In this document: positions 1 through 8,862 of the stretch, in pieces
How the letters are laid out: every line of letters starts with the position of its first letter
How positions within the stretch are numbered: the stretch's first letter is position 1
Assembly (NCBI GenBank): GCA_963843385.1
Contig: CAWJJY010000007.1
Location: 806,001-870,000, forward strand
Source of the DNA: CAVOHU01 sp963843385
GTDB lineage: Bacteria > Acidobacteriota > Vicinamibacteria > Vicinamibacterales > JAKQTR01
Reading direction: 5' to 3'
DNA: 64,000 nt
Program-made: the position numbers and the translations under genes
Notes under the pieces: model-generated
The model's input: only the letters and a program-made list of their open reading frames with translations
Told to the model about the DNA's origin: nothing
Database searches by the model: none

Positions 1-281
1 CGGGCACGGCACTGGCCATCAAGTCGGCGATGGAGAGGGCCGGGTTCGCCCGTCCCATTGACGTGGCCTCGAGCCGCGCCGGCTCGATACCAGGCACGCA
101 CACCGTGGGCTTCGACGGCCCGTGCGAAACGGTGACCCTGTCTCATGCGACGCGCGACCGCGCCACCTTCGCTCACGGCGCGCTGCTGGCCGCAAGGTGG
201 ATTCACGGCCGCAAGGGTTGGTATGGCATTCGTGACGTTCTCGGCCTGACGGCGGTAACGACAGAAGGAGAGCACCGATGA
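1..281 (+). CDS. dapB: 4-hydroxy-tetrahydrodipicolinate reductase, C-terminal part (5' end outside window)
   Basis: This is the last ~92 codons of DapB, which reduces 4-hydroxy-tetrahydrodipicolinate to tetrahydrodipicolinate with NAD(P)H in lysine and diaminopimelate synthesis in the cytosol. The visible part matches the family C-terminal substrate-binding region: an R-AGSIPGTHTVGF stretch, an ETVTLSHATRDR segment and a GALLAARW helix ending in a GIRDVLGL tail. The gene enters from the left in frame 3 and has no start in the window. Its stop TGA overlaps the dapA start by 4 bases (ATGA), so the two are translationally coupled. The identity is also supported by the neighbours, which are the next pathway genes. 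Confidence is high for the family; the N-terminal nucleotide-binding half cannot be examined. Confidence 0.9.
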   Translation, partial: GTALAIKSAMERAGFARPIDVASSRAGSIPGTHTVGFDGPCETVTLSHATRDRATFAHGALLAARWIHGRKGWYGIRDVLGLTAVTTEGEHR

Positions 282-1183
282 ATCGAGCCCCCTGGACCGG
301 CTGCGGCACCGCGCTGGTCACCCCGTTCACCAAGTCCGGAGACCTCGACGAGCCGGCGTTGCGCCGTTTGACGCGCCGCCAGGTGGAGGCCGGGATCCAC
401 TTTCTCGTCCCGTGCGGCACGACAGGCGAGAGCCCGACTCTGACGCCCAGGGAACGCGTGCGTGTCGTCGAAACCGTCATCGAGGAATCCGCCGGGCGCG
501 TGCCCGTGCTCGCGGGTGCCGGCGGCAACAACACCGCGGAAGTCATCGAGATGGCCGAGGAGATGAAGCGCGCCGGCGCGAACGGAATTCTCTCGGTGAC
601 CCCGTACTACAACAAGCCAAGCCAGGAAGGCCTCTTCCAGCACTATCGCGCGATCTCGGACCGCGTGGGCCTTCCGATCATCGTCTACAACGTGCCGAGC
701 CGGACCGGGTGCAACGTGGAAGTGGCAACCCTCGTGCGCCTCGCGGGCTTGACAGGCATCGTGGGCGTCAAGGAGGCGTCGGGAAACATGACCCAGATCT
801 GCGAGGTCTGCCGATCGGTGCCCGACACGTTCGTGGTGCTCTCAGGGGACGACGCGTTGACGCTGCCGGCCATGGCCGTCGGCGCGCGAGGCATCATTTC
901 GGTGGCGTCCAATGAGGTTCCCGCCGACATGGCCCAATTGGTCGAGACCGCCGAGTCGGGGGACTTCACCCGGGCGCGGACGCTCCATGCGCGCCTGATG
1001 CCGCTCATGCAGATCAACTTCGTCGAGGCGAACCCGATTCCGGTCAAGGCCGCGATGGCGATGATGGGGCTGCTGGAGGAACGTTATCGGCTGCCGCTGG
1101 TGTCGCCATCCGACCAGGCGCGAGCCCGATTGGCCGCCGTGCTCCGGAACTTCGGGCTCATCGAAGCGGCCAGCGCCGCCTGA
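278..1183 (+). CDS. dapA: 4-hydroxy-tetrahydrodipicolinate synthase
   Basis: DapA condenses pyruvate with aspartate semialdehyde, the first committed step of diaminopimelate/lysine synthesis. The 301-residue length is normal for this TIM-barrel family. Visible active-site elements are the GTTGE motif (Thr48/Thr49), the PYYNKPSQEG loop (Tyr110/Tyr111), Tyr137 in the VYNVPSRTG motif with Arg142, and the Schiff-base lysine at about residue 165 in GVKEASGN. The start ATG overlaps the dapB stop (ATGA) and is preceded by GAAGGAGAG as a ribosome site. Synthesis before reduction is the pathway order, but the genes are transcribed dapB then dapA. It is followed after 28 bases by dapD. N-acetylneuraminate lyase and other relatives share the fold, but the context settles the assignment. 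Confidence 0.95.
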   Translation: MNRAPWTGCGTALVTPFTKSGDLDEPALRRLTRRQVEAGIHFLVPCGTTGESPTLTPRERVRVVETVIEESAGRVPVLAGAGGNNTAEVIEMAEEMKRAGANGILSVTPYYNKPSQEGLFQHYRAISDRVGLPIIVYNVPSRTGCNVEVATLVRLAGLTGIVGVKEASGNMTQICEVCRSVPDTFVVLSGDDALTLPAMAVGARGIISVASNEVPADMAQLVETAESGDFTRARTLHARLMPLMQINFVEANPIPVKAAMAMMGLLEERYRLPLVSPSDQARARLAAVLRNFGLIEAASAA

Positions 1184-1211
1184 CCGTGAATACCGCGATC
1201 AAGGAGTAGCG

Positions 1212-2069
1212 ATGAGCAGCCTGATGTCAGAACTTCGCGCCGAGATCGAGCGCCTGGCCGACCAGGGCGCCGATGGAGATCGCATGGCCGCGCGTGCCGC
1301 CTTCGGGCGGCTGCGCGAGGCATTGTCGCGCGGAGAGGTGCGCGCGGCCGAGCCGGATGGCGCCAGCCCCGGCGGGTGGCGGGTCAACGCCTGGGTCAAG
1401 CGCGGCATCCTGCTGGGCTTCCGCTGCGGCGCGATCGGCGACGCGTCCGTGCACCCCGAACGCCTGCCGTTCTTCGACAAGGACACGCTGCCGCTGAAGA
1501 AGATGGACGTCTCGATGGGCGTGCGGCTCGTGCCGGGGGGGTCGTCGATTCGCGACGGCGCGTACATCGGGCGCGGCGTCATCTGCATGCCGCCGATGTA
1601 CATCAACATCGGCGCCCACGTGGACGACGACACGCTGATCGATTCCCACGCGCTGGTCGGCTCCTGCGCACAGGTCGGGCGGCGCGTGCACGTGAGCGCC
1701 GGCGCGCAGATCGGCGGCGTCCTCGAGCCGGTTGGCGCGCTGCCGGTCATCGTCGAGGACGACGTCCTGGTTGGCGGCAATACGGGCATCTACGAGGGGG
1801 CCATCGTCCAGGCGCGCGCCGTCATCGCCGCCGGAACCGTGCTGACCGGGTCCACGCCGGTCTACGATCTCGTGAAGGAAGTCGTGCTGAAGCCGACCGC
1901 GTCCACGCCGCTGGTGATTCCGCCTTCCGCCGTCGTCGTGCCGGGCGCGAGGGCGATCAAGACCGGCGCCGGCGCCGCGTGGGGGCTGTCGCTGTCCACA
2001 CCGGTCATCGTGAAGTACCGCGACTCGCGCACCGATACCAGGACGGAGCTCGAGGCGTGGCTCCGATAG
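1212..2069 (+). CDS. dapD: 2,3,4,5-tetrahydropyridine-2,6-dicarboxylate N-succinyltransferase
   Basis: DapD acylates tetrahydrodipicolinate with succinyl-CoA, so the organism uses the acylase branch of diaminopimelate synthesis. The protein has 285 residues: an alpha-helical N-terminal domain of about 100 residues, then a left-handed beta-helix built from hexapeptide repeats (runs such as GAYIGRGVICMPP, GAHVDDDTLID, GAQIGGVLE, GGNTGIYEGAIV) to about residue 240, and a short C-terminal part. The start ATG has AAGGAG seven bases upstream. The end overlaps the next gene by 13 bases. It sits between dapA and a deacylase, exactly as the succinylase pathway needs. Acetyltransferase variants (DapH) share the helix but are shorter and lack this N-terminal domain. 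Confidence 0.92.
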   Translation: MSSLMSELRAEIERLADQGADGDRMAARAAFGRLREALSRGEVRAAEPDGASPGGWRVNAWVKRGILLGFRCGAIGDASVHPERLPFFDKDTLPLKKMDVSMGVRLVPGGSSIRDGAYIGRGVICMPPMYINIGAHVDDDTLIDSHALVGSCAQVGRRVHVSAGAQIGGVLEPVGALPVIVEDDVLVGGNTGIYEGAIVQARAVIAAGTVLTGSTPVYDLVKEVVLKPTASTPLVIPPSAVVVPGARAIKTGAGAAWGLSLSTPVIVKYRDSRTDTRTELEAWLR

Positions 2070-3055
2070 ACGTCGTGCGCTTCACGCGCGAGCTGGTGGA
2101 CATCGATTCCACGACAGGCCATGAACACGCAGCGGGCCTGTTCCTTGCGAATCGGCTGCGGGAACGCGGGTACCGTGTGGTCGAGCAGCCCGTCGAGGGC
2201 GAGCGGGTCAATCTCTACGCGGCGCGGGCCGATCCGGTCGTGGTGCTGTCCACGCATTACGACTGTGTGCCGCCGTTCTTCTCGAGCTCCGAGCAGGACG
2301 GAAAGCTCTTCGGGCGGGGAAGCTGCGATGCGAAGGGCATTCTCGCCGCGCAGGTCGCCGCGGCCGATGCGCTCTCGGCGTCGGGGGAGAATCGGGTCGG
2401 GCTGCTCTTCGTGGTGGGGGAGGAGCGCGGCAGCGACGGTGCGCACCGCGCCAACGAACTCGCGCCAGGGTCACGCTACCTGGTCAATGGCGAGCCCACG
2501 GACAATCGGCTCGGCATCGCGACCAGAGGCGTCCTGCGCGTCCGGATGGAAGCCGCGGGCCGCGCGGCCCATTCCGCGTATGCGGAACGCGGCGAGTCTG
2601 CAATCGAAAAACTCATCGACGCGCTGGTCGCCCTTCGCACGCTGCGGCTCCCGGAAGCCTGCGACCTCGGGCAGACGACGTATTCGGTCGGACTCGTGGC
2701 CGGCGGCGTCGCGCCCAACGTCGTGCCGCCGTCGGCCGAGGCCGAGGTCGTCTTTCGAACCGTCGAAGACGCCTCGTCACTGCGGACGGTCCTTTCGGCC
2801 CTGGACCGGTTTGTAAACCTCGACGAGGTGCTCGAGATACCGCCGGTCCGGATGAGGACCGTGCCGGGCTTCGAGACGGCGGCGTTCTCGTTCACGACCG
2901 ATGTCCCGCTGCTGAATCGCTGGGGCACACCGCTGCTGCTCGGGCCCGGTTCGATTCACGCCGCCCACACGGACCGGGAACACATCGACATGGCGGAGCT
3001 GCTCGAGGCGGTTCCGCTCTACGTGCGGCTGGTGCGGACGCTGCTGGCTGACTGA
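2057..3055 (+). CDS. M20-family deacylase, probable N-succinyl-diaminopimelate desuccinylase
   Basis: This is a co-catalytic zinc amidohydrolase of the M20/DapE/ArgE family, 332 residues from a GTG start at 2057. That start lies inside the end of dapD and has GGAGCTCGAGG just upstream. The same frame stays open much further left over dapD, but the upstream part is antisense-like low-complexity and is not coding. Metal and catalytic residues are visible: His67 and Asp69 in STHYDCV, the bridging Asp91 in GRGSCDAKG, Glu122/Glu123 in GEERG, and a late His in the HAAHTDREH segment near residue 315. Position after dapB-dapA-dapD suggests it removes the succinyl group from N-succinyl-diaminopimelate. 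The sequence also resembles acetylornithine, acetylcitrulline and acetyllysine deacetylases, so the exact substrate is inferred. Confidence 0.85.
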   Translation: MAPIDVVRFTRELVDIDSTTGHEHAAGLFLANRLRERGYRVVEQPVEGERVNLYAARADPVVVLSTHYDCVPPFFSSSEQDGKLFGRGSCDAKGILAAQVAAADALSASGENRVGLLFVVGEERGSDGAHRANELAPGSRYLVNGEPTDNRLGIATRGVLRVRMEAAGRAAHSAYAERGESAIEKLIDALVALRTLRLPEACDLGQTTYSVGLVAGGVAPNVVPPSAEAEVVFRTVEDASSLRTVLSALDRFVNLDEVLEIPPVRMRTVPGFETAAFSFTTDVPLLNRWGTPLLLGPGSIHAAHTDREHIDMAELLEAVPLYVRLVRTLLAD

Positions 3056-3124
3056 GCACCGAGGCGGCAGTCCGCCGTAATCCTGCCCGTGCGCGATGGA
3101 ATCTCGACCGAATCGTCTTCCTGG

Positions 3125-4051
3125 CTACTGCCAGATGACGGACACCAGGAAGGCTCCAGAGTTGTCGTCCACGTAGTCGTCATTGATGCCGAGCATCAGG
3201 CGGCCGGACGCCGGCATCGTGATTGGCTGCGTACCCGCGCCGATCATGAACGGCGCGCCGTTGCCGACGGCTCCGATGAGGGCCCCGAACGGCGCGTTCC
3301 GGATCGGGTAGTTGGGGCCTCTGGTTGGCGCGCCCCCCTCCGGTCCGACCGCGGTCCCTCGTCCGTCCACCGTAATCCTTCCCCGGCTGTCGAAGACGAT
3401 CCGATCGCCTCGCCGGACGTCGAATCCGGTGTCGACCCACTGCTGGTTTCCCGCGATGCGGATGCGATCCCCAGACTGGTTGCCAGCCCTGTCGCCTCTC
3501 TGGCGCTGAGCCGCCGTTCCAGTCGTCTGGCGTTGACGCGCGGCTCCGGTCGCCTGGCGCTGCTGGCCAGCGGTTCCCGTCCTCTGGCCCTGAGCCGCCG
3601 CAGCGTCGTAGGCTGATCGCGCGACCGGCGGATTCAAGTACAGGCGGCTCACGTCACGGATGGGGTAGTCGAGGCGCTGTCCCGACTGGTTGACCCATTG
3701 AACGTTGTCATTGCCGATGATGTTGTGCAGGTGCCCGCGCACGGTCGATCCGTTCCGCATCACCATCACGCCTGTGTTGCTGTCTCCAGGAAGGGCATCC
3801 AACTCGGCTCTCGACGGGTCGCCGCCGATGAAGTCGATGGCGGCGACCTGGTTCATGGGGATGGCCACGTCGTTTCCGGATACGTTGACGTGAAACTGCA
3901 GGTCCACGATGTTGTTCTCACCGCGGCCGTAGATGAGGCTGCCGCTGTGTCGTTGTCCGTTGGTCAACAGGAATGTCGCGGATTCGGCCGCCCAGAGAGA
4001 GGCGACCCCACCGGCGATGAGAACGACTGCGAGGAGCGCTCGACGAACCAT
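3125..4051 (-). CDS. exported protein with C-terminal PA-IL (LecA)-like lectin domain
   Basis: The 308-residue protein starts with a signal peptide (VRRALLAVVLIAGGVASLWA, then cleavage near AAES). Residues ~25-140 contain a repeated small beta-sheet pattern around LTNGQRHSGSLIYGRG and MVMRNGSTVRGHLHN. A Q/R/G/T-rich linker of about 50 residues follows, with repeats such as QRQATGAARQRQTTG. The last ~115 residues look like the PA-IL/LecA calcium-dependent galactose lectin fold: GDRIVFDSRGRI, GALIGAVGNG, MIGAGTQPI and the end LGINDDYVDDNSGAF. The Asp/Asn cluster in that last motif corresponds to the calcium and sugar site of the family. A role in carbohydrate binding at the cell surface is inference. 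It is transcribed convergently to the dap operon and has no obvious operon partner. Confidence 0.75.
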   Translation of the reverse strand: MVRRALLAVVLIAGGVASLWAAESATFLLTNGQRHSGSLIYGRGENNIVDLQFHVNVSGNDVAIPMNQVAAIDFIGGDPSRAELDALPGDSNTGVMVMRNGSTVRGHLHNIIGNDNVQWVNQSGQRLDYPIRDVSRLYLNPPVARSAYDAAAAQGQRTGTAGQQRQATGAARQRQTTGTAAQRQRGDRAGNQSGDRIRIAGNQQWVDTGFDVRRGDRIVFDSRGRITVDGRGTAVGPEGGAPTRGPNYPIRNAPFGALIGAVGNGAPFMIGAGTQPITMPASGRLMLGINDDYVDDNSGAFLVSVIWQ

Positions 4052-4717
4052 GATGTCCTCCTGATGGGTGTCGTGCAGTAGAAGGGCTTGGCTGGTGAAC
4101 CAGAGTCACCCCAACCATTCTCGTCGAACCAGGATCAGGACCCTGTGCACTTGTGAACACCCTCCGACGGTGTGCTTCGCCCTGCCAGATCTTCACGCGC
4201 TCGGGCCGGGTCGATGTACAGCTTGTCGCCGCCGTTCGGCCGGAACGCGGCCAGCTGGTGCCCACACTATCCTCGACGCCGGGCGGCGCCCGGACGATCC
4301 GCCTTGTCGCCGAATCGTCCTCGGATCAGAGGCTTTCTCCCCTTCCTCCGGGGGTGGAACGCCGCAAGGCGCCCGAGTTCGAGCGCCACCGCCGTAGGGT
4401 CTATTCAGCGCCGTCAGATTTGAGGCGAACCTTCGTCCAGCCTCGCGGCCGGCCAGGTTGCCTCCTTGTTGTGTGCAACCTTGCGGGCGCCGGGGCCAGA
4501 ACCCCTATAGAATCGGCCCCGAAAGACCGTCAGTGGCCGCCAACGCCCCGGACACCGCGCCCCCTCTGGACTCGAACGCGGATCCGAGGCACATTGACCC
4601 GGCCCTGCAGACTGCATTGACGCGCACCGCCCGATGCGGCTCGATTCGGCACGCCACGCCGTGGGCCCATGGATGCGTGACATGCCCCTGCCGAACCTCT
4701 GCCGCGATGGAGGAGAC
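4052..4717. other. intergenic region with dyad and weak promoter candidate
   Basis: About 670 bases lie between the divergent lectin-like gene and the patatin gene. Open frames here have no family-like composition and no good ribosome site, so none is called. The only structure seen is a perfect 7-base inverted repeat AGGTTGC/GCAACCT at 4455-4461 and 4475-4481. It overlaps a TTGCGG (-35-like, 4481-4486) that is followed 19 bases later by TATAGA (4506-4511). This could be a regulated promoter for the patatin gene, but the spacing is long and the evidence weak. Confidence 0.3.
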
Positions 4718-7696
4718 ATGGATACGACATTCTCGGCGGAGCCGTTGACATTGCGTCAAGTCGTCGAGGAGGAAGCGAAGAGCATCAGGCATCGGCGCGG
4801 GCATTCACCGGACGGGACCGACAGCCCAGAGGCAGGCGGACGGCCGCCGGATTTGTGCGGGCTTGCGTTGTCGGGCGGCGGGATTCGGAGTGCGACGTTC
4901 TGTCTCGGCGTGCTGCAGGCCTTCCATGCCCGTGGGTTGCTCAGCGCCTTCGACTACCTGTCGACTGTGTCGGGAGGCGGGTTCGTCGGCGGATGGCTGA
5001 TGGCGTGGCTGGCGAGAGGAGAGGCAAATGTCGGGTTTCCCCTGCCGGAACGGGTGGCCAGGGGCGCCGAAGTCGCCGGCAGCAGCGAACGCGCGGTCAA
5101 GGCGGGAGAGGCCAGGGCCGATGCAGACGACCCCATCCACCACCTGCGAAGGTTCTCCAACTACCTCACGCCGCGCAAGGGACTGCTGAGCGGAGACACA
5201 TGGAGGGCGGCAACCGTCGTCACCCGTAACCTCGCGCTGACCTGGGCGGTGCTCCTTCCGATTCTCTTCGGGCTCCTCCTCCTGGGGCACCTCTATTTCG
5301 TGACGTGTGATCCGACGTGGCTGGCATCTGCGCCCGGGTCGGAGAGCCTGGTCGGACGATTGCGGTTGATTGCCATCCCGATCGGTGCACTCGCGGGCTG
5401 GCTCGTCGTGCTCACGGCGGTCTGGCTGCATTTCGGTCGAGATCGCCGTCCCGTGGCCGTGTACGCGCCATATCTCGCGATATCCATCGTGGTGCTGGTG
5501 GTGTCGGCGCTGGCGAGGACGCCGTATCAAGGCCCGGTCAGGCCCGGTGAGCTCATTTCAGGTTCCGAGAGCATCGTGCAGTGGCCTCCTGCGTTCGCAA
5601 CGTGGTTGGTATCCACCGCGCCCGGAATCGGCTGCCTCATCTGGTTCCTGGCTTCGATCGCTCTCTGGAAATACGCCACCCGGCGGTCGAAGGCCGGGAA
5701 GAGTGAGGACCCATCGGGCGGAGACACCGTCCGTAACCAGATTACCAGGGTCCACGGGACATTCCTCGTGATCCTCGTCGCGACGACATTCGTCCTCCTC
5801 CTGAGTGGATATGCCCACAATCTCATGGCGTTCCTGCTGATTGGCGATCGGCCTCGAGTCCTCGTCAGGGAGTATGTCGCCGCCGCCGGCGGCTGGGCTG
5901 TCGTCATCTCCGCGGTCGCTGGGACCCTGTTCACTGCTCTGAAAACCGCCCCGACGACAACAGCCGAGTGCCGAAGTGTCGAGACACCCCGCCGGGTGCC
6001 GACCATGGTGATCTCGGTCACGCCGGTGCTGCTTCTCGTTGTGGGCGGCCTGATGCTCGCCTGGGCCGGGCGCGAGTTGATCAGCCTGCTGGCGCAACGA
6101 ACAGGCCCCGGTTCCCTTCGGTCGCTGATGCTCGCGTCGAGCATCTGCTTCCTTCTCTGCGGGGCCTACGCGTGGGACGAGGTCAACCGGGAGCGCGAGC
6201 GCTGGGGGACGACCGGCAGATGGATCACACTCGGCGCCATCTGGCTTGGGGCGTGTACCGTCGTCACCCTCGTTGTGCTGCGAGTCGACCTGCCGGCGTC
6301 CTCGTTCGCCGGCCAAGCCGTGGTGGCGGGCCTCGCGTTGCTGCTGCTGGCGAGCGCGGTGCTGGTGGCGGTGGCAGGAACCAGAGCTCGACGTCGCGAA
6401 CCGGCAACCAACACCCGGCCGTACTGGCTGCTCGGGTTCGCGTATGTCTGGCTGGCGGTTCTCCTGTTTCTCGGCGTCCCGGCGGACAGCAGGTTCGGCA
6501 CGATCCGCCTCACGCTTGCGGTCATCAGCACGGTCATGGCGTGGGCGTTGGCTGTCGGCTGGACCGTGGATCCGAACCTGATTTCGCTGCACCATTTCTA
6601 CAAGTCCAGACTCACCCGCGCGTACCTGGGAGCGTCCAATCCCAAACGCACGAGAGACGGGCGCAGGATCACCGAGGCTGACGAGGGTGATGACGTGCCG
6701 CTCTGGAAGGTGCTGGACGCCGTACACAGAGGAGCGCCGTATCCCCTGATTAACACGACCCTGAACCTGATCGGTGCCCGCGATCTGGCCACCGAGCAGC
6801 GCCGCTCGGATCGGTTTCTCCTGTCGCCGGGGTTCTGTGGTTCCTCCCGGACAAGCTACCGGCCCACGAGAGAGTACATGGGAGGGAGCCTCGGGCTTGG
6901 GACCGCTGTGGCAGTCTCGGGCGCAGCGGTGAGTCCCGTGATGGGATCGCTCACGCCGAATGCGGCCCTCACTGTCGTGATGGCGCTGCTGAATGTGCGG
7001 CTGGGGTACTGGATTCCAACACCGGGCAAGTCCCGCTGGAGGGCGGTAACCGCAACAGTCTGGCCCTGGTACATGATGAAGGAAGTGCTCTCGCAAACCA
7101 ACGACCTCTCCAGCTATTGCTACCTGACCGACGGTGGGCATTTCGACAACACCGGTGTGTACTCGTTGATCGAGCGGTGTTGCCGCCACATCGTCTTTGT
7201 CGACTGTGGTGCGGATCCGAACCGGCGCCTCGACGATCTCGCAATTGTGATACGTCGTTGTCGAATCGACTTTGGCACTGAGGTCGATATCGATTTGAGC
7301 GCGTTGCATTCGGAGCAGGGGCCTGCAGAGGACCGGTGCCTTGCCGCCGGCCGCATCTTGTATTCCGACGAACATGCCAACAGGCTGGGGATCGCGCAAG
7401 AGGGGAGGGAGGGGTCGCTGACCGTGATCAAGCCAACGATGATCCCGCTCGCGACGGTAGATGTCGAGCAATACCACTCATCCAACGCGATTTTCCCTCA
7501 GCAGACGACAGCTGACCAGTGGTTTGACGAGGCGCAATTCGAAAGTTACAGGAATCTCGGGGAATCAATCGCCGGTCTGCTGTTCACTCACGCGAAGAGC
7601 AAACTGACGTGGTTCAACGGCGAGGCTTCACAGACCTCAGAGGCCGTGGACCTCCGCTCCGAAGGCAGCGAGGAGGGGGCCGGGGACCAGGCCTGA
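4718..7696 (+). CDS. large membrane-embedded patatin-like phospholipase
   Basis: The protein has 992 residues from the ATG at 4718, chosen because GGAGGAGA lies five bases upstream; an in-frame ATG at 4634 has no such site. It has the patatin Ser-Asp dyad. The oxyanion loop is GGGIRS at residues 53-58, the nucleophile Ser85 sits in STVSGGGFVGG, and the catalytic Asp is about residue 805 in LTDGGHFDNTG. Between these, roughly residues 165-640 hold about a dozen hydrophobic segments, far more than ordinary patatins of 300-400 residues. The family hydrolyses acyl esters of phospholipids or other lipids; placing the catalytic halves around a long membrane insert suggests action on lipid inside the bilayer. 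No adjacent partner gene is seen. The substrate is unknown. Confidence 0.85.
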   Translation: MDTTFSAEPLTLRQVVEEEAKSIRHRRGHSPDGTDSPEAGGRPPDLCGLALSGGGIRSATFCLGVLQAFHARGLLSAFDYLSTVSGGGFVGGWLMAWLARGEANVGFPLPERVARGAEVAGSSERAVKAGEARADADDPIHHLRRFSNYLTPRKGLLSGDTWRAATVVTRNLALTWAVLLPILFGLLLLGHLYFVTCDPTWLASAPGSESLVGRLRLIAIPIGALAGWLVVLTAVWLHFGRDRRPVAVYAPYLAISIVVLVVSALARTPYQGPVRPGELISGSESIVQWPPAFATWLVSTAPGIGCLIWFLASIALWKYATRRSKAGKSEDPSGGDTVRNQITRVHGTFLVILVATTFVLLLSGYAHNLMAFLLIGDRPRVLVREYVAAAGGWAVVISAVAGTLFTALKTAPTTTAECRSVETPRRVPTMVISVTPVLLLVVGGLMLAWAGRELISLLAQRTGPGSLRSLMLASSICFLLCGAYAWDEVNRERERWGTTGRWITLGAIWLGACTVVTLVVLRVDLPASSFAGQAVVAGLALLLLASAVLVAVAGTRARRREPATNTRPYWLLGFAYVWLAVLLFLGVPADSRFGTIRLTLAVISTVMAWALAVGWTVDPNLISLHHFYKSRLTRAYLGASNPKRTRDGRRITEADEGDDVPLWKVLDAVHRGAPYPLINTTLNLIGARDLATEQRRSDRFLLSPGFCGSSRTSYRPTREYMGGSLGLGTAVAVSGAAVSPVMGSLTPNAALTVVMALLNVRLGYWIPTPGKSRWRAVTATVWPWYMMKEVLSQTNDLSSYCYLTDGGHFDNTGVYSLIERCCRHIVFVDCGADPNRRLDDLAIVIRRCRIDFGTEVDIDLSALHSEQGPAEDRCLAAGRILYSDEHANRLGIAQEGREGSLTVIKPTMIPLATVDVEQYHSSNAIFPQQTTADQWFDEAQFESYRNLGESIAGLLFTHAKSKLTWFNGEASQTSEAVDLRSEGSEEGAGDQA

Positions 7697-7911
7697 GCTG
7701 CTGGGCATTCGCGGCACCCGACGGGCAGGTCGCCGCCCGGTGCCGAGACCGGCCGCGTCCGGCTGACAATCTGGTGGTGGCAACGGAAGGGAGGCCAGGC
7801 GGGCCAGGTCGCGCGCCGATTTCGTACGGGCCGACGCGTGAACCTGGCGCGAGGCGATGCAGGTTCCGTCAAGCGGATTCTCGGTCGGGTCCTCACGGGC
7901 GGCGGCGGTGA

Positions 7912-7939
7912 TTGCGCAACAGAGATTTCACCCTACAAT
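7912..7939 (+). promoter_or_regulatory. candidate sigma-70 promoter upstream of the decayed gene at 8022
   Basis: TTGCGC at 7912-7917 and TACAAT at 7934-7939 are separated by 16 bases. They lie about 80 bases before the ATG of the pseudogene. The remaining ~325 bases between the patatin gene and 8022 show nothing else. Confidence 0.4.
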
Positions 7940-8021
7940 GCTCTGGAGCACCGGCCACGTGCGACGGTTCGATCCGCCAGGTCGTGCGAAGGGCATCCGG
8001 CTCGAGTGCGTGGAGATCTCG

Positions 8022-8811
8022 ATGCGACACGTCCTTGGACGAGGCTGGCTGGGAGTCGTTGTTGTCGCGTTGATCGCGAGCGCCTCACCTGGCGTTTGCG
8101 CAAACAGATGAAATCCAGGTGTACGACGGCGGTCTGGCCAAGCCGGGCATCATCAATCTCACGCTCCACTCCAACTTCACTCCACGCGGGGCGAACACTC
8201 CCCGCGTTTCCGGGGGCCGTGGTGGCCGACAGGTCGCTTGAACGGGGTACCGGAATGGGCGCTGGGCGTCAGCCGATGGTTCGAGGTTGGACTTTACCTG
8301 CCACTCCTCACCCGGGACAAGAACATCGGATGGGGAGTAGACGGCCTAAAATTGCGGGCGCTCTTCGCCGTGCCGGACGCTGACGACCGCCGGTTCTTCT
8401 ACGGCGCGAACGTGGAGTTCAGCTACAACGCGAGACAATGGGATTCCACGCGAATCACCTCGGAGGTTCGGCTTGATTGCCGGGTGGCACTTCGATCGGG
8501 TGGACGTCATCCTCAATCCGATCTCTCGACACCGCCTACGACGGCCTTGGAAACCTCGATTTCGCACCGTCGGTGCGCGTCGCCTACAAGGTCTCGCCCG
8601 TCTGGACGATGGCCGTCGAGGAGTACGCCGATTACGGGCGGGTGAGCGTTTTGAGTCGAGCCGTGGTCAATCGCACATGCTCTACGGCGTGGTGGATTAC
8701 GCGGGCAAGTGGCTCGACATCGAGGCCGGAGTCGGCGTCGGCCTGACCGCGTAGTCAGACACGCTCACCTTCAAGCTCATCCTGTCGCGCGACCTCAACT
8801 GCAGGAAGTGA
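8022..8811 (+). pseudogene. decayed exported (probably outer-membrane beta-barrel) protein gene
   Basis: A start ATG with GGAGATCTCG upstream opens a signal peptide (RHVLGRGWLGVVVVALIASA, ending in GVCA). Reading then breaks several times. A frame change near 8098 is needed to continue into QTDEIQVYDGGLAKPG and NLTLHSNFTPRG. Another near 8238 leads into NGVPEWALGVSRWFEVGLYL and GWGVDGLKLRALFAVPDAD. Further changes near 8475-8525 lead into GWHFDRVDVILNPI and LDTAYDGLGNLDFAP. A TAG interrupts at 8752 before the tail SDTLTFKLILSRDLN, which ends at 8811. Alternating hydrophobic strands suggest an outer-membrane barrel of the kind annotated as putative transporters, but the family is not certain. 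Four or more lesions make real decay more likely than one sequencing error. Confidence 0.75.
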
Positions 8812-8862
8812 CGGGCATGCGCGTGACGCTGGCACGCTGGTTCGCCCGGACGTAGCTCGCGA

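Noticed and set aside
1376..2056. Long leftward extension of the M20 deacylase frame across dapD
   Set aside because: The extension is Arg/Gly/Ala-rich antisense-like sequence lying on dapD in another frame; homology starts only after 2057.
4153..4620. 155-codon open frame upstream of the patatin gene
   Set aside because: No ribosome site, Pro/Arg-rich composition, no recognisable motif, and it covers the putative promoter.
5558..7477. 639-codon open frame antisense to the patatin gene
   Set aside because: Composition is typical of GC-rich shadow frames (Arg, His, Pro, Gln) and it lies entirely inside a clear gene on the other strand.
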